A stretch of 64,000 nucleotides of DNA, from contig NZ_JARZHG010000048.1 in NCBI RefSeq assembly GCF_029946505.1, forward strand, positions 1 to 64,000, in the 5' to 3' direction. Each line of letters starts with the position of its first letter. Within the stretch, counting starts at the first letter, position 1. The translations under genes were made by a program, and so were the position numbers. The notes under the pieces were generated by a model, which saw only the letters and a program-made list of their open reading frames with translations, was not told where the DNA came from and made no database searches. Positions 35,902 through 45,583 of the stretch are shown piece after piece. The stretch is from Polyangium sp. y55x31 (GTDB lineage Bacteria > Myxococcota_A > Polyangia > Polyangiales > Polyangiaceae).

Positions 35902-37158
35902 ATGCCCCTCACGGTCACGTCGCAGGCCGCGACGCACGTCGGTCGCAAGCGAAAGCGCAACGAGGACAGTCACCTCGTGGACCCCGACCTCGGCCTGTAC
36001 ATCGTGGCCGACGGCATGGGCGGTCAGGCAGCCGGCGACGTGGCCTCACGCCGCGCCGTCGACGTCGCGCGGGCCTACGTGGCCGATCGAGCCCTGGTCC
36101 TGACGCGTTTTGCAGAAAACCCCTCGCAGGAGAACCGCATCGCCGCACAGGAGCTCGTCGCAGCGGCCATTCAAGCCGCCTGCGCAGATCTCTGGAGCAT
36201 GGCCGAGAACGACCCGAAACTGCGGGGCATGGGCACGACGATGGTGCTCTTCGCCGTCGCAGGCGATCGCGCCGTGGTCGGGCACGTGGGCGACAGCCGC
36301 GCCTACCTCGTGCGCCAAGGCGTCGCGAACCGGCTCACCGAAGATCACACGATCGTCGCAGCCTCGATCAAAAACGGGACGATGACGAAGGAGCAAGCAA
36401 AGACGAGCGCCCTTCGCAGCGTGCTCACACGAGCCGTGGGGACGCAGGAGTCAGTCCAGGTCGACACGCTGCTCGTGGAGCTGATGCCCGGCGATCTCTT
36501 CCTGATCTGCAGCGACGGCCTCTACGGCTACATCGAGGACGAGGAGGTCCCCACACTCTTCGCAAGCGTACCGGACGACCTCGCCGAGCAGCTCGTCGAC
36601 CTCGCAAACGAGCGAGGCGGCCGGGACAACATCACAGCAATCGTGCTGTCGTTCCAGGGCGCGACAGTGGAGGAGCCCGAAGCGCTGACGAAGCACGAGG
36701 CGCTGCGCAGCATCCCGCTCTTCATGCACCTCACCTACCGCGAGCAAGCCGAGATCCTGGCAATCTCGGAGGTCAGGACCTACCCCTCGGGCGCAGCCAT
36801 CGTGACCGAAGGCGAGCCCGGCGAGGACCTCTACGTGATGCTGCGGGGTCACGTGGCCGTCGAGAAGGACAACGTCGCCATCACGTCGATCACAGCAGGC
36901 GGCTATTTCGGCGAGATGGGCCTCGTCGACGACTCGAGGCGCTCAGCCACAGTCCGAGCCCTCGAGCCCGTACGCACGATGGTCATCACGCGAACGGACA
37001 TGATGAACGTCATGCGTCGCGAGCCAGTCCTCGCCGTGAAGCTACTCTGGAGCTTCGTGCAAGGCCTCTCGCAGCGTCTGCGCACAGTGAACACCGAGCT
37101 CTCCGAAGCCCGCGCCGAGCTCTTCGAAGCGCAGGGCGTCACGCCCTATACGTCGTAG
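35902..37158 (+). CDS. PP2C-type serine/threonine phosphatase fused to a cyclic-nucleotide-binding domain
   Basis: 418 residues. The ATG at 35902 is preferred because AGGA lies eight bases upstream; 35893 is an alternative. PP2C domain about 5-245: RKRNEDS (17-23), DGMGG (37-41, metal-binding Asp), GDSRAYL, a late SDGLYGYIED (Asp) and GGRDNITAIVL. After a linker, a cNMP-binding beta-barrel (about 270-390) contains YPSGAAIVTEGEPGEDLYVMLRG and GGYFGEMGLVDDSRRSATVRA, with the FGE and RxxTV-like features of the phosphate cassette (here RRSATV). The enzyme should reverse Ser/Thr kinase signalling under control of cAMP or cGMP. The window holds two Ser/Thr kinases, but a direct link is not shown. 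Followed by the multi-hairpin repeat. Confidence 0.9.
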   Translation: MPLTVTSQAATHVGRKRKRNEDSHLVDPDLGLYIVADGMGGQAAGDVASRRAVDVARAYVADRALVLTRFAENPSQENRIAAQELVAAAIQAACADLWSMAENDPKLRGMGTTMVLFAVAGDRAVVGHVGDSRAYLVRQGVANRLTEDHTIVAASIKNGTMTKEQAKTSALRSVLTRAVGTQESVQVDTLLVELMPGDLFLICSDGLYGYIEDEEVPTLFASVPDDLAEQLVDLANERGGRDNITAIVLSFQGATVEEPEALTKHEALRSIPLFMHLTYREQAEILAISEVRTYPSGAAIVTEGEPGEDLYVMLRGHVAVEKDNVAITSITAGGYFGEMGLVDDSRRSATVRALEPVRTMVITRTDMMNVMRREPVLAVKLLWSFVQGLSQRLRTVNTELSEARAELFEAQGVTPYTS

Positions 37159-37168
37159 AAGCGCCGCG

Positions 37169-37463
37169 CCGGGGCTCTGCCCCGGGCCCCGCGGGGGCTG
37201 TTCGCCCCTCGACCCGAACCAGGGCAAGCCCTGGACCTCAGGGGGAAGAACTGCGCGATGCGCAGTTCTTCCCACAGGCCGGTGGCAAGACCGTAAAGGT
37301 CGTCGCACGCAGCGACACGTTGGCGGTTGAAACGTCACCGCTGCTGTCTTGGCTGGCTCGATGAACTGCGCATCGCGCAGTTCATCGAACACGAGTCCAG
37401 CGCTTGCGCTGGTCCGGGTGCAGGGGCGGACAGCCCCTGCTCGGGTCCGGGGTGAAACCCCGG
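37169..37463. repeat. Multi-hairpin dispersed repeat, copy B
   Basis: Fills the 313-base gap 37159-37471 between convergent genes. Nine stems in order: 37169-37185 (loop TCT), 37194-37208, 37219-37234 (CCAGGGC/GCCCTGG), 37243-37273 (14 bp, loop GAT), 37280-37293 (CGGT/ACCG), 37359-37387 (13 bp, loop ATC), 37397-37412 (CCAGCGC/GCGCTGG), 37420-37440 (GCAGGGGC/GCCCCTGC, loop GGACA) and 37447-37463 (CCGGGGT/ACCCCGG, loop GAA). The order and loops match copy C, but arm sequences of stems 4 and 6 differ. No gene is supported inside. Confidence 0.9.
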
Positions 37464-37471
37464 CGCAACGC

Positions 37472-38907
<1,436 letters not shown>

Positions 38908-38911
<4 letters not shown>

Positions 38912-40602
38912 GTTCGCCTCCAGTCGAATTCGGGTCGCTCGGGCCGGCCGTACATGGTGAGCGCGCCCCGCTCGCCGACCGCATTCGGGCGCTGGAAGAT
39001 CCAGTTTTGCCAGGCCGAGAGCCGCCCGAAGATCTTCGTCTCCAGCGTCTCGGGCCCGGCGAAGCGCAGCGAGGCCTCCATGCCGGTCAGCGCGTCGGGC
39101 GACAGGCTCGCGCGCTCCTCGACCGCGATCCGCACCTCGTCGTCCCAGTCCATCTCGTCGGGCGTGAACGTCACGAGCCCGAGTTTTCTCGCGCTCTCCG
39201 CGTCCACCAAGGACGTTTGTCCTTCCAGACGTTTCACGGCCGAAGGATCGTGGAGGAACCGCGTCTCGAGGCGCGTGAGGCCGTTCGGCATGGGGAACGG
39301 ACCGAAGTTCAGCGGCGAAAGACCGATCACGGGCGGCTCGTCGCCGCCGTCGAGCATGTAGGTCCGATCGCCGGCGAGGGCCAGCTCGAAGAGGCTTCCC
39401 GCGAAGCACGAGCCGGGCTCGACGAGCGAGAACACGCTGCGCGCCGTGAGATCCAGCCGCTTCAGGACGCGGCGCATCTTGAGCAGGATCTCCCGGGCGA
39501 ACCAGTCGTCGCGCAGGGCGTGGAGCGCGCGATCCGCGGCGCGCACGGCCTCGGGATCACCCTTCGTCCGGAGGAGGACGAGGCCGGCCTCCGGGTGGTT
39601 GAAGCGCAGATCGAGCAGGGCATCGTCGATCTCGCGGAACACGCGGAGCGCCCACACGTCGGAGCCGCTCTTGTGCAGCGCCTCCACCGTGGTCTCCGGC
39701 GCGCCCTCGGGCGCGCGCACCTCGAGCTCGGCGACGCGTGTGGCGCTGTCGACGACGAGCGTGACGTACTTGTATTCGGCCTTCGACTTGCTGCCGTCCT
39801 CGGAGCGCTTCACCTCGAGCGGGGCGAGCGTGATGCCCGGGCCCTGCTTGTCCTTCGTGCGCCCGGCGATCGCGTTCGCCTCCTCGATCACCCCCTGATC
39901 GAAGCGGCTCTTCGGGATCGAACGATCGACGAGCCGCCACTCCTCGGCGCGCTTGCCGCGCACGCCCTCGGCGAGCGTGCTGAACACGTCGGCGAGATCG
40001 CGGCGCACTTTGCGTTTGTCCACGAGGCGCGTGAGCCCGCCCGTGCCCGGGAGCACGGCGAGCAGCGGCGTCTCCGGGAACGAGACCGCGCTCGATCCGT
40101 CATCGCAGAGCAAGATCTTCTCGCACGCGAGCGCGAGCTCGTAACCGCCGCCCGAGGCCACGCCGTTCAGCGCGGCCACGTAGTGCTGGTCGCTCTCGGT
40201 ACACGCTTCTTCGAGCGAGAGGCGCGTCTCGTTCGTGTACTTGCAGAAGTTGACCTTGAAGGCGTGCGTCGACGAGCCGAGCATGTAGATGTTCGCGCCG
40301 GCGCAGAAGATGCGCGGCTGGCCGCTCGTGACGATCACGACCTTCACCTCGGGGTGCTCGAAGCGCAGCCGCTCCACCGCGTCCGCGAGCTCGATGTCCA
40401 CGCCGAGGTCGTAGCTGTTCAGCTTGAGCGTGTAGCCGGGGCGCATCGGCGCCTCCTCGACCACATCCATCACGAGCCGTGCGATCGAGCCCTCGAGCGA
40501 GAGCTTCCAGTGCTTGTACCGGCTCGGATGTGTCTCGAAACGGATGGCGGGCGCCTTGGCCCCGCTGCTTTCACTCTCGATGCCCATCGCCGAAAACTCC
40601 AT
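38908..40602 (-). CDS. boxC: 2,3-epoxybenzoyl-CoA dihydrolase (BoxC)
   Basis: 564 residues from the ATG at 40602 (GTG just upstream). Two crotonase-like halves: the N-terminal one has KVVIVTSGQPRIFCAGANIYMLG (about 94-116), matching the oxyanion-hole AGAN of enoyl-CoA hydratases, and ALNGVASGGGYELALACE, which contains the second oxyanion GGG. The C-terminal half carries GSLFELALAGDRTYML and GLTRLETRFL and is characteristic of BoxC, which hydrolyses and opens the epoxide to 3,4-dehydroadipyl-CoA semialdehyde plus formate. Its stop overlaps the boxB start. It is transcribed away from boxR, across a region with two operator-like sites. Confidence 0.95.
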
Positions 40603-40621
40603 CACCGGGGCGGGAGGGTGT

Positions 40622-40668
40622 CAAGCAATATACTGCTTGCTGGAGTCTTCTTCATGAAATATATTGCA
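40622..40668. promoter_or_regulatory. Two BoxR operator-like sites between boxC and boxR
   Basis: Site 1: CAAGCA-ATATAC-TGCTTG (40622-40639), a perfect 6-bp dyad. Site 2: TGAA-ATATAT-TGCA (40655-40668). Both fit half-sites separated by six A/T-rich bases. The BzdR/BoxR regulators of benzoate degradation are reported to recognise TGCA-N6-TGCA-type repeats, so these are good candidates. They would cover the boxC promoter and boxR start region. Confidence 0.6.
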
Positions 40669-40672
40669 TGAC

Positions 40673-41509
40673 GTGGCGGCTCGAAAGAAGCCCGACGGAG
40701 GCGCAGACGAAGCCGAAGGCGCGGGCTCGCTGCTCTTGCGGACGCTCGGCGAGCGGGTGCGCGAGCGGCGGCGCGCGGCGGGTTTGACGCTGCGGGATCT
40801 CGGGGCCGCGTCGGGCGTGAGCGAGCGCTTTCTGGTGCTCGTCGAGGGCGGCAAGGCGAACGTGTCCGTGGTTCGTCTCGACGCGATCGCGCGCGCGCTC
40901 GATACGACCGCCTCGGCGCTGCTGGCGAGCGCTCCTGCGGAAGCACCACGCACCACGGAGAAGGGCCCGCTCGTGGCGCTGCTCGGCCTGCGTGGGGCAG
41001 GAAAAACCACGCTCGGGACCCGCGCAGCCGCCCGGCTCGGTTTGCCTTTCGTGGAACTCGACAGTCTCGTCGTAACGCGCGCAGGCATGAGCCTGACCGA
41101 GATCTTCGAGATGCACGGGACCGCGTACTTCCGCAGGCTCGAACGAGAGGAGCTCGAGCGGCTCGTGGCGCGCGGCGATCGCGGGATCGTCGCGACGAGC
41201 GGCAGCCTCGTGACCGATCACGAGACGTTCGAGCTGCTCTGCCGCGAGGCCGTGACCGTGTGGCTGCGCGCGCGCCCGGAAGACCACTTTCAGCGCGTGA
41301 TCGATCAGGGCGACGCGAGGCCCATGGCGAGCCGGCCGGCTGCGATGGAGGAGCTCCGCGCGATCCTGCGCGCGCGAAGGGCCCTCTACGAGCGCGCGGC
41401 CCACATCATCGACACCTCGGCGCTCGGACTCGAACGCTCGATCGACAGGCTCGTGAAGATCGTCAACGCGTCGAGCCGTGGTAGGCTGCCGTCACCGCCC
41501 GTCGGTTGA
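40673..41509 (+). CDS. boxR: BoxR-type regulator: XRE helix-turn-helix fused to shikimate-kinase-like domain
   Basis: 278 residues from a GTG at 40673; a TTG at 40664 is possible but overlaps operator site 2. N-terminal XRE helix-turn-helix (about 20-80): LGERVRERRRAAGLTLRDLGAASGVSERFLVLVEGGKANVS is the region, of standard layout. C-terminal half (about 95-275): GLRGAGKTTLG is a P-loop as in shikimate kinases, then FVELDS and IFEMHGTAYFRRLE. This exact two-domain architecture is known from BoxR and BzdR, where benzoyl-CoA binds the kinase-like domain and relieves repression. It sits divergent to boxC and directly before glgA (4-base gap). Confidence 0.93.
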   Translation: MAARKKPDGGADEAEGAGSLLLRTLGERVRERRRAAGLTLRDLGAASGVSERFLVLVEGGKANVSVVRLDAIARALDTTASALLASAPAEAPRTTEKGPLVALLGLRGAGKTTLGTRAAARLGLPFVELDSLVVTRAGMSLTEIFEMHGTAYFRRLEREELERLVARGDRGIVATSGSLVTDHETFELLCREAVTVWLRARPEDHFQRVIDQGDARPMASRPAAMEELRAILRARRALYERAAHIIDTSALGLERSIDRLVKIVNASSRGRLPSPPVG

Positions 41510-41513
41510 ACGC

Positions 41514-42962
41514 ATGCCCCGCCTCCGCATCCTCAACGTCGTCTCCGAGTGCGTCCCTTTCGCCAAGACGGGAGGCCTGGCAGACGTGGCCGGCGCGCTC
41601 CCCATCGCGCTCGCGGCGCGCGGACACGACGTCCGCACCGTGATGCCGCGCTACCGCGTGGCGAAGAAACATCCGGCCAAACGGCTGCCCATCTCGCTCG
41701 GCGTGCCCGTGGGCGGCGGCGAGGCGTGGGGCGCTGTGTGGGAGGCTCGGCTCGGCGAGAGCACGTCGCGCGTCTACCTGCTCGAGCATGACGAGCTCTA
41801 CGATCGCAGCGGCATCTACAACGATTCGAACGGGGATTACCGCGACAACCTCGCGCGCTTCACGTTCCTCTCGCGCGGCGCGCTCCGGCTCTCGCTCGCG
41901 CTCGGGTTCATCCCCGACGTCGTGCACGTGCACGACTGGCCGACGTGCCTCGTGCCGGTCTACATGAAGACGCTCGACGCACGCACCCCGCTCGGCGGCG
42001 CCGCGTCGGTCATGACGATCCACAACATGGGCTACCAGGGCTGGTTCGACAAACGCGAGCTGCCCGTGACCGGCCTCGGCTGGGACGTCTTCCACCATCG
42101 CGCGCTCGAGTCTTACGACCGGCTGAACCTGCTGAAAGGCGGCATCTACTTCTCGACGATGCTCTCGACGGTGTCGCCGCGGTACGCGCAGGAGATCCAG
42201 ACCGCCGAGGGAGGACACGGGCTCGAAGGCGCCTTGCGCGAGCGCGGCGGCGACGTGATCGGCATCCTGAACGGGATCGACGACGAGATCTGGAACCCCG
42301 CGACGGATCGGCACCTCGCCGCGCATTTCGACGCCGACGATCTGCAAGGAAAGGCCTTCTGCAAGGCGGAGCTGCAGCGCGAGATGGGGCTCCCGGTTCG
42401 TCCGGACGTACCGATCATCGGCCTCATCAGCCGGCTCGTGCACCAGAAGGGGATCGACATCTTCGCAGGCGCGCTCGGCACGCTGCTGAACCACGACGTG
42501 CAGGTCGTGGTGCTCGGATCGGGCGAGGGCTGGGCGGAGGATCTCTTCACGCGGCTCAGCCACTCGACCGATCGGTTCCGCGCGTACATCGGCATGAACG
42601 ACGCGCTCGCGCACCGCATCGAGGCGGGCTCGGATCTGTTCGTGATGCCTTCGCGGTACGAGCCTTGCGGGCTGAACCAGCTCTACAGCCAGCGATACGG
42701 CACGCTGCCCGTCGTACGCGCGGTGGGCGGGCTCGACGACACGGTCGAGCACATGGCGACGGGCTTCAAGTTCCTCGACCTCTCGCCCTCGGCGCTCGCG
42801 GACACGGTGCTCGAAGCGGCGTGGATCTACCGCGAGCACCCCGAGCATTTCCGCTCGATGCAGCGGCGGTCGATGAAAAAGCCGTTTGGTTGGGATTACG
42901 CGAGCCGCCAGTACGAGGCGATGTATCGGCTCGCGATTTCGAGGCATCGCGGCGAGCGCTGA
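41514..42962 (+). CDS. glgA: Glycogen (starch) synthase, ADP-glucose-dependent
   Basis: 482 residues from the ATG at 41514. The N-terminus has the signature KTGGLADV (18-25), the ADP-glucose-binding lysine motif of GT5 enzymes. The N-domain includes HVHDWPTCLVPVY and HNMGYQGWF. The C-domain shows GLISRLVHQKG, the E-x7-E type SRYEPCGLNQLYSQRYGT motif and VVRAVGGLDDTVE. It adds glucosyl units from ADP-glucose to the non-reducing end of glycogen. Length matches the bacterial family. No other glg gene is next to it. Four bases after boxR, so part of its expression may come from read-through of boxR. Confidence 0.95.
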   Translation: MPRLRILNVVSECVPFAKTGGLADVAGALPIALAARGHDVRTVMPRYRVAKKHPAKRLPISLGVPVGGGEAWGAVWEARLGESTSRVYLLEHDELYDRSGIYNDSNGDYRDNLARFTFLSRGALRLSLALGFIPDVVHVHDWPTCLVPVYMKTLDARTPLGGAASVMTIHNMGYQGWFDKRELPVTGLGWDVFHHRALESYDRLNLLKGGIYFSTMLSTVSPRYAQEIQTAEGGHGLEGALRERGGDVIGILNGIDDEIWNPATDRHLAAHFDADDLQGKAFCKAELQREMGLPVRPDVPIIGLISRLVHQKGIDIFAGALGTLLNHDVQVVVLGSGEGWAEDLFTRLSHSTDRFRAYIGMNDALAHRIEAGSDLFVMPSRYEPCGLNQLYSQRYGTLPVVRAVGGLDDTVEHMATGFKFLDLSPSALADTVLEAAWIYREHPEHFRSMQRRSMKKPFGWDYASRQYEAMYRLAISRHRGER

Positions 42963-42982
42963 GGCGGGCCCGAGAGCCCGCC
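42963..42982. terminator. Hairpin between convergent glgA and lipoprotein genes
   Basis: GGCGGGC-CCGAGA-GCCCGCC, a perfect 7-bp stem, starts immediately after the glgA stop and lies 16 bases before the stop of the opposite gene. No T-run, so probably Rho-assisted or bidirectional. Confidence 0.5.
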
Positions 42983-42998
42983 CCGCGCTGCACGCGCC

Positions 42999-44219
42999 TC
43001 AATGCGCGTGACCTGCGTGATCGTCGGGGTGCTCGACCTGCTGCCCCGGCGTCGGGATCTGCCGCGTCGGCAAACCCGCCTTCGGCTCGACGACCTGGCC
43101 CTTCGCGGTGAGCGAGCGCGAGAGCGCGCGGTGCTTCGCCTCGATGACCGACGTGAACCCGTTGACCAGCGAGAGGAACGCTTCCGGCTCGATCCCCTTG
43201 TCGCTGATCTTCGCCTGGGCCTCCTCCGCTGCCTTCTGGAACGCGCTCAGCGGCGGGACCGTGATCTTCGCCCACGGATCGTTCGGGTTGTTCGTGCCGA
43301 ACGTCTTGATGGCCTCGATGTCCTTCGCGAACGCCGCGACGCCCTCCTTGTAGGCCGCCGCGTCGATCTTCTTCGCGAGCACCGACAGGACGAGCCCGCG
43401 CGCCTTTTCGTAAGCCGTGAGCACGAGGCGTTCGCCCTCGTCGAGCTTCGCCGTGTCGACCGGGTGATCCTTGCGCCACGCGGCGATCGCAGCGCCGAGC
43501 TTGTCGGCGTTCTCGTCGAGCTTGTTGAAGTCGGCGACGAGCTTCTTGTGCAGCTCCTTGCCGCGCTCGAACTTGTCCTTCGTGTACTCCTCGCGCTGGT
43601 AGTACACGCTGGCCGCGGCGATGTTGCGGCTGAGCTCCAGGGAGAACGGGGCGAACGTCGCGAGCGCCGCGTCGACGTCGGGCATCGGCGGCTCCTTCAG
43701 ACCGGCGGCGACGGTGCAAGCCCGCGCGTTGCGCTCGTGCGGCGCGCGCATGCCCATGTCGGCCATCTTGCGAGCGCCAAGCACGTTCGGCGCACCGGAG
43801 GGGCCGGGGCCGGCCGACGGCGCGGGGCCGGCCGACGGCGCCGCGGAGGCGCCGGGCTTCGGCGGCACGAGCGTGGGCGGGGCCGGCGGCATGGCCGCGC
43901 CGGGGATGCCGAAGCTCGGGATCTTCTTCTCGCTCGGTTCGTCCTTGCCGAGGCTCGTGAAGTAGGCGTCACGCGCCTGACGCAAGGTGAGCGTACCGAA
44001 GTAACAAACCTCGAGGCGGTAGTCCTTCATCGCCTGCGGGTCGAACTTCGGGACGGGCGCGATCGGGGTTCGCAGCGGCAGCTTGCCCTTCCCGCTCGGC
44101 AGCGCCGCCGTCGACGGCTTCGCCTCCGGCGCAGGCGCGGGCGGCTCGTCCTTCTTGCAGCCTACGACCAGGGGAGCGAGCGCGAGCACGAACGGAAGAA
44201 AAGACCGCAGCCGGATCAT
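42999..44219 (-). CDS. Lipoprotein with DUF3829-like helical domain
   Basis: 406 residues from the ATG at 44219, GAGGAGG eleven bases upstream. The signal ends LAPLVVGCKK (cysteine about 21), with a KKDEPPAPAP tail typical of lipoproteins. A Pro/Ala/Gly linker (about 130-170, with PSAGPAPSAGPGPSG) separates a small N-terminal region from the helical main domain (about 185-385), which contains LHKKLVADFNKLDENADKLGAAIAAW and similar helices, in the style of YiiG/DUF3829 lipoproteins. Ends with His-rich HPDDHAGHAH, a possible metal-binding tail. Function unknown; periplasmic face. Confidence 0.75.
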   Translation of the reverse strand: MIRLRSFLPFVLALAPLVVGCKKDEPPAPAPEAKPSTAALPSGKGKLPLRTPIAPVPKFDPQAMKDYRLEVCYFGTLTLRQARDAYFTSLGKDEPSEKKIPSFGIPGAAMPPAPPTLVPPKPGASAAPSAGPAPSAGPGPSGAPNVLGARKMADMGMRAPHERNARACTVAAGLKEPPMPDVDAALATFAPFSLELSRNIAAASVYYQREEYTKDKFERGKELHKKLVADFNKLDENADKLGAAIAAWRKDHPVDTAKLDEGERLVLTAYEKARGLVLSVLAKKIDAAAYKEGVAAFAKDIEAIKTFGTNNPNDPWAKITVPPLSAFQKAAEEAQAKISDKGIEPEAFLSLVNGFTSVIEAKHRALSRSLTAKGQVVEPKAGLPTRQIPTPGQQVEHPDDHAGHAH

Positions 44220-44362
44220 GAAGACATGCCTCCTCAGAAGATGCCCTGCGCCGGCAAAGGCCGGGCGAGGCCGGACCGGCATCATGCCCGACCAGCACGG
44301 AGTTTCAAGCGCGGCGCCGCAGCGATCCTGCCCCGCCCCTTGCGGCCGCGCGCAGCGGAATC

Positions 44363-44737
44363 ATGTTGGCCGTCGTGAAAAAGACCACCGACGCGCGCCC
44401 GCAGAAGCTCGAAGGCAAGAAGGTCTCCGGAAAGGCTCGCGGGCTCGCGCTCGTGCCGCTTCTCCGGGATGCGCCAGCGGCTTGGCGGCTGCTCCGCGAC
44501 CGGGAAGCTGCGCTCTGGGCGAAGGCGCTCATCGTCCTTTCGGTCGTTTATTGCGTGTGGCCGCTCGATCTCGTGCCCGACGCCGTGCCTTTCATCACCT
44601 GGATCGACGACGCGGGCGTGGTGCTCCTCTTCCGGCTGATCCTCCACCGGCAGCTCGCCCGGTACCACGAGCCGGGATCAGAAATCGTAACGGACGTGCG
44701 TGGGCCTCGATCCGGGACCGATGTCCGCGTAGCCTGA
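44363..44737 (+). CDS. YkvA/DUF1232-type small membrane protein
   Basis: 124 residues from the ATG at 44363 (no clear ribosome site). After a basic N-terminus, a hydrophobic pair appears around 50-90 with YCVWPLDLVPDAVPFITWIDDAGVV, the diagnostic DUF1232 sequence (P-x-D-L-x-P-D-x-x-P-x-x-G/W-x-x-D-D). Members are inner-membrane proteins of unknown role. Twelve bases before the next gene on the same strand. Confidence 0.8.
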   Translation: MLAVVKKTTDARPQKLEGKKVSGKARGLALVPLLRDAPAAWRLLRDREAALWAKALIVLSVVYCVWPLDLVPDAVPFITWIDDAGVVLLFRLILHRQLARYHEPGSEIVTDVRGPRSGTDVRVA

Positions 44738-44749
44738 ACGCGGGTTCCC

Positions 44750-45583
44750 GTGCGACTCCAACGTTACACGCTCGATCAACTCCGCATCGAGGACGAGCGA
44801 TCCTTTCGACACATCGGTCTCTACACCGAGCTGAAGCGCGCGCTCGTGCGTGATCACGTCACCTTCCTCGTGCCGAAACCCGGCACGCCGGAAGCACGCT
44901 GGGATCGCGCGCTCTTCTTGAACCTCACGTTCTGGTCGCCCGACCAGCCCGGCGACGTCCTCGACGGCGACGCGATCCCCGCCGACGTGGTGATGCACGC
45001 GGGCTGGCATCACGTCACGCGCCGCGCGCTCGACGCGCTCGGCACGACGGCGAGCCAGAGCCCCGAGGCGCTGCTGCTCGGTGAGGCGATCGCGAGCGCG
45101 TTCGATCTCTACCTCGTCGGCCGCTTGCTCGGCCACGCGCCGGACGCCGCGTTCCTCGAGACGCAGGTGCCCGCGATGGCCGAGGCCGCGCAGCAAGCCG
45201 GCATGCCGGAAGAGGCATTCGAAGCGATGCTCGACGAGGTGTCGCAGGACCCGGACAAGGCGTTCGAGGATCTGCGCGAGCTGCTCTTCGACGCGAGCAC
45301 CGCGCTCGTGCGCGCGCCTTCGGTCGAGGAAGCAGCCGAGAGGATCGCGCGTTTCGACACGCATCGTTTCGGGCCGCTCCTGCATCACTACGAGCTCTCG
45401 ACGTGGATCCTCTATGCGCGCGCCTACGCCAAGGATCTGGGCGCGCCGGATCCGCAGGTGATGGCCGTCGACGCGATGATCCGCCGCGCGGACGTCGCGC
45501 TCGATTGGCTCGAAAAGCACTGGATCTCCGGGGTCTCGGGAGACCCGGCCGGACCCGATGACCACGAGGTTCTGCCCCGATGA
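44750..45583 (+). CDS. Hypothetical protein, 277 aa
   Basis: GTG at 44750. Soluble, acidic and helical with no signal peptide, membrane segment or cysteine pattern. Recognisable features are a Trp/His-rich stretch (HAGWHHVTRRALDALG) and helix-rich repeats (PAMAEAAQQAGMPEEAFEAMLDEV). Metal or haem binding by the HAGWHH region is possible but unproven. Its stop overlaps the ATG of the AgmX-like gene, so the pair is co-translated. I do not recognise the family. Confidence 0.68.
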   Translation: MRLQRYTLDQLRIEDERSFRHIGLYTELKRALVRDHVTFLVPKPGTPEARWDRALFLNLTFWSPDQPGDVLDGDAIPADVVMHAGWHHVTRRALDALGTTASQSPEALLLGEAIASAFDLYLVGRLLGHAPDAAFLETQVPAMAEAAQQAGMPEEAFEAMLDEVSQDPDKAFEDLRELLFDASTALVRAPSVEEAAERIARFDTHRFGPLLHHYELSTWILYARAYAKDLGAPDPQVMAVDAMIRRADVALDWLEKHWISGVSGDPAGPDDHEVLPR

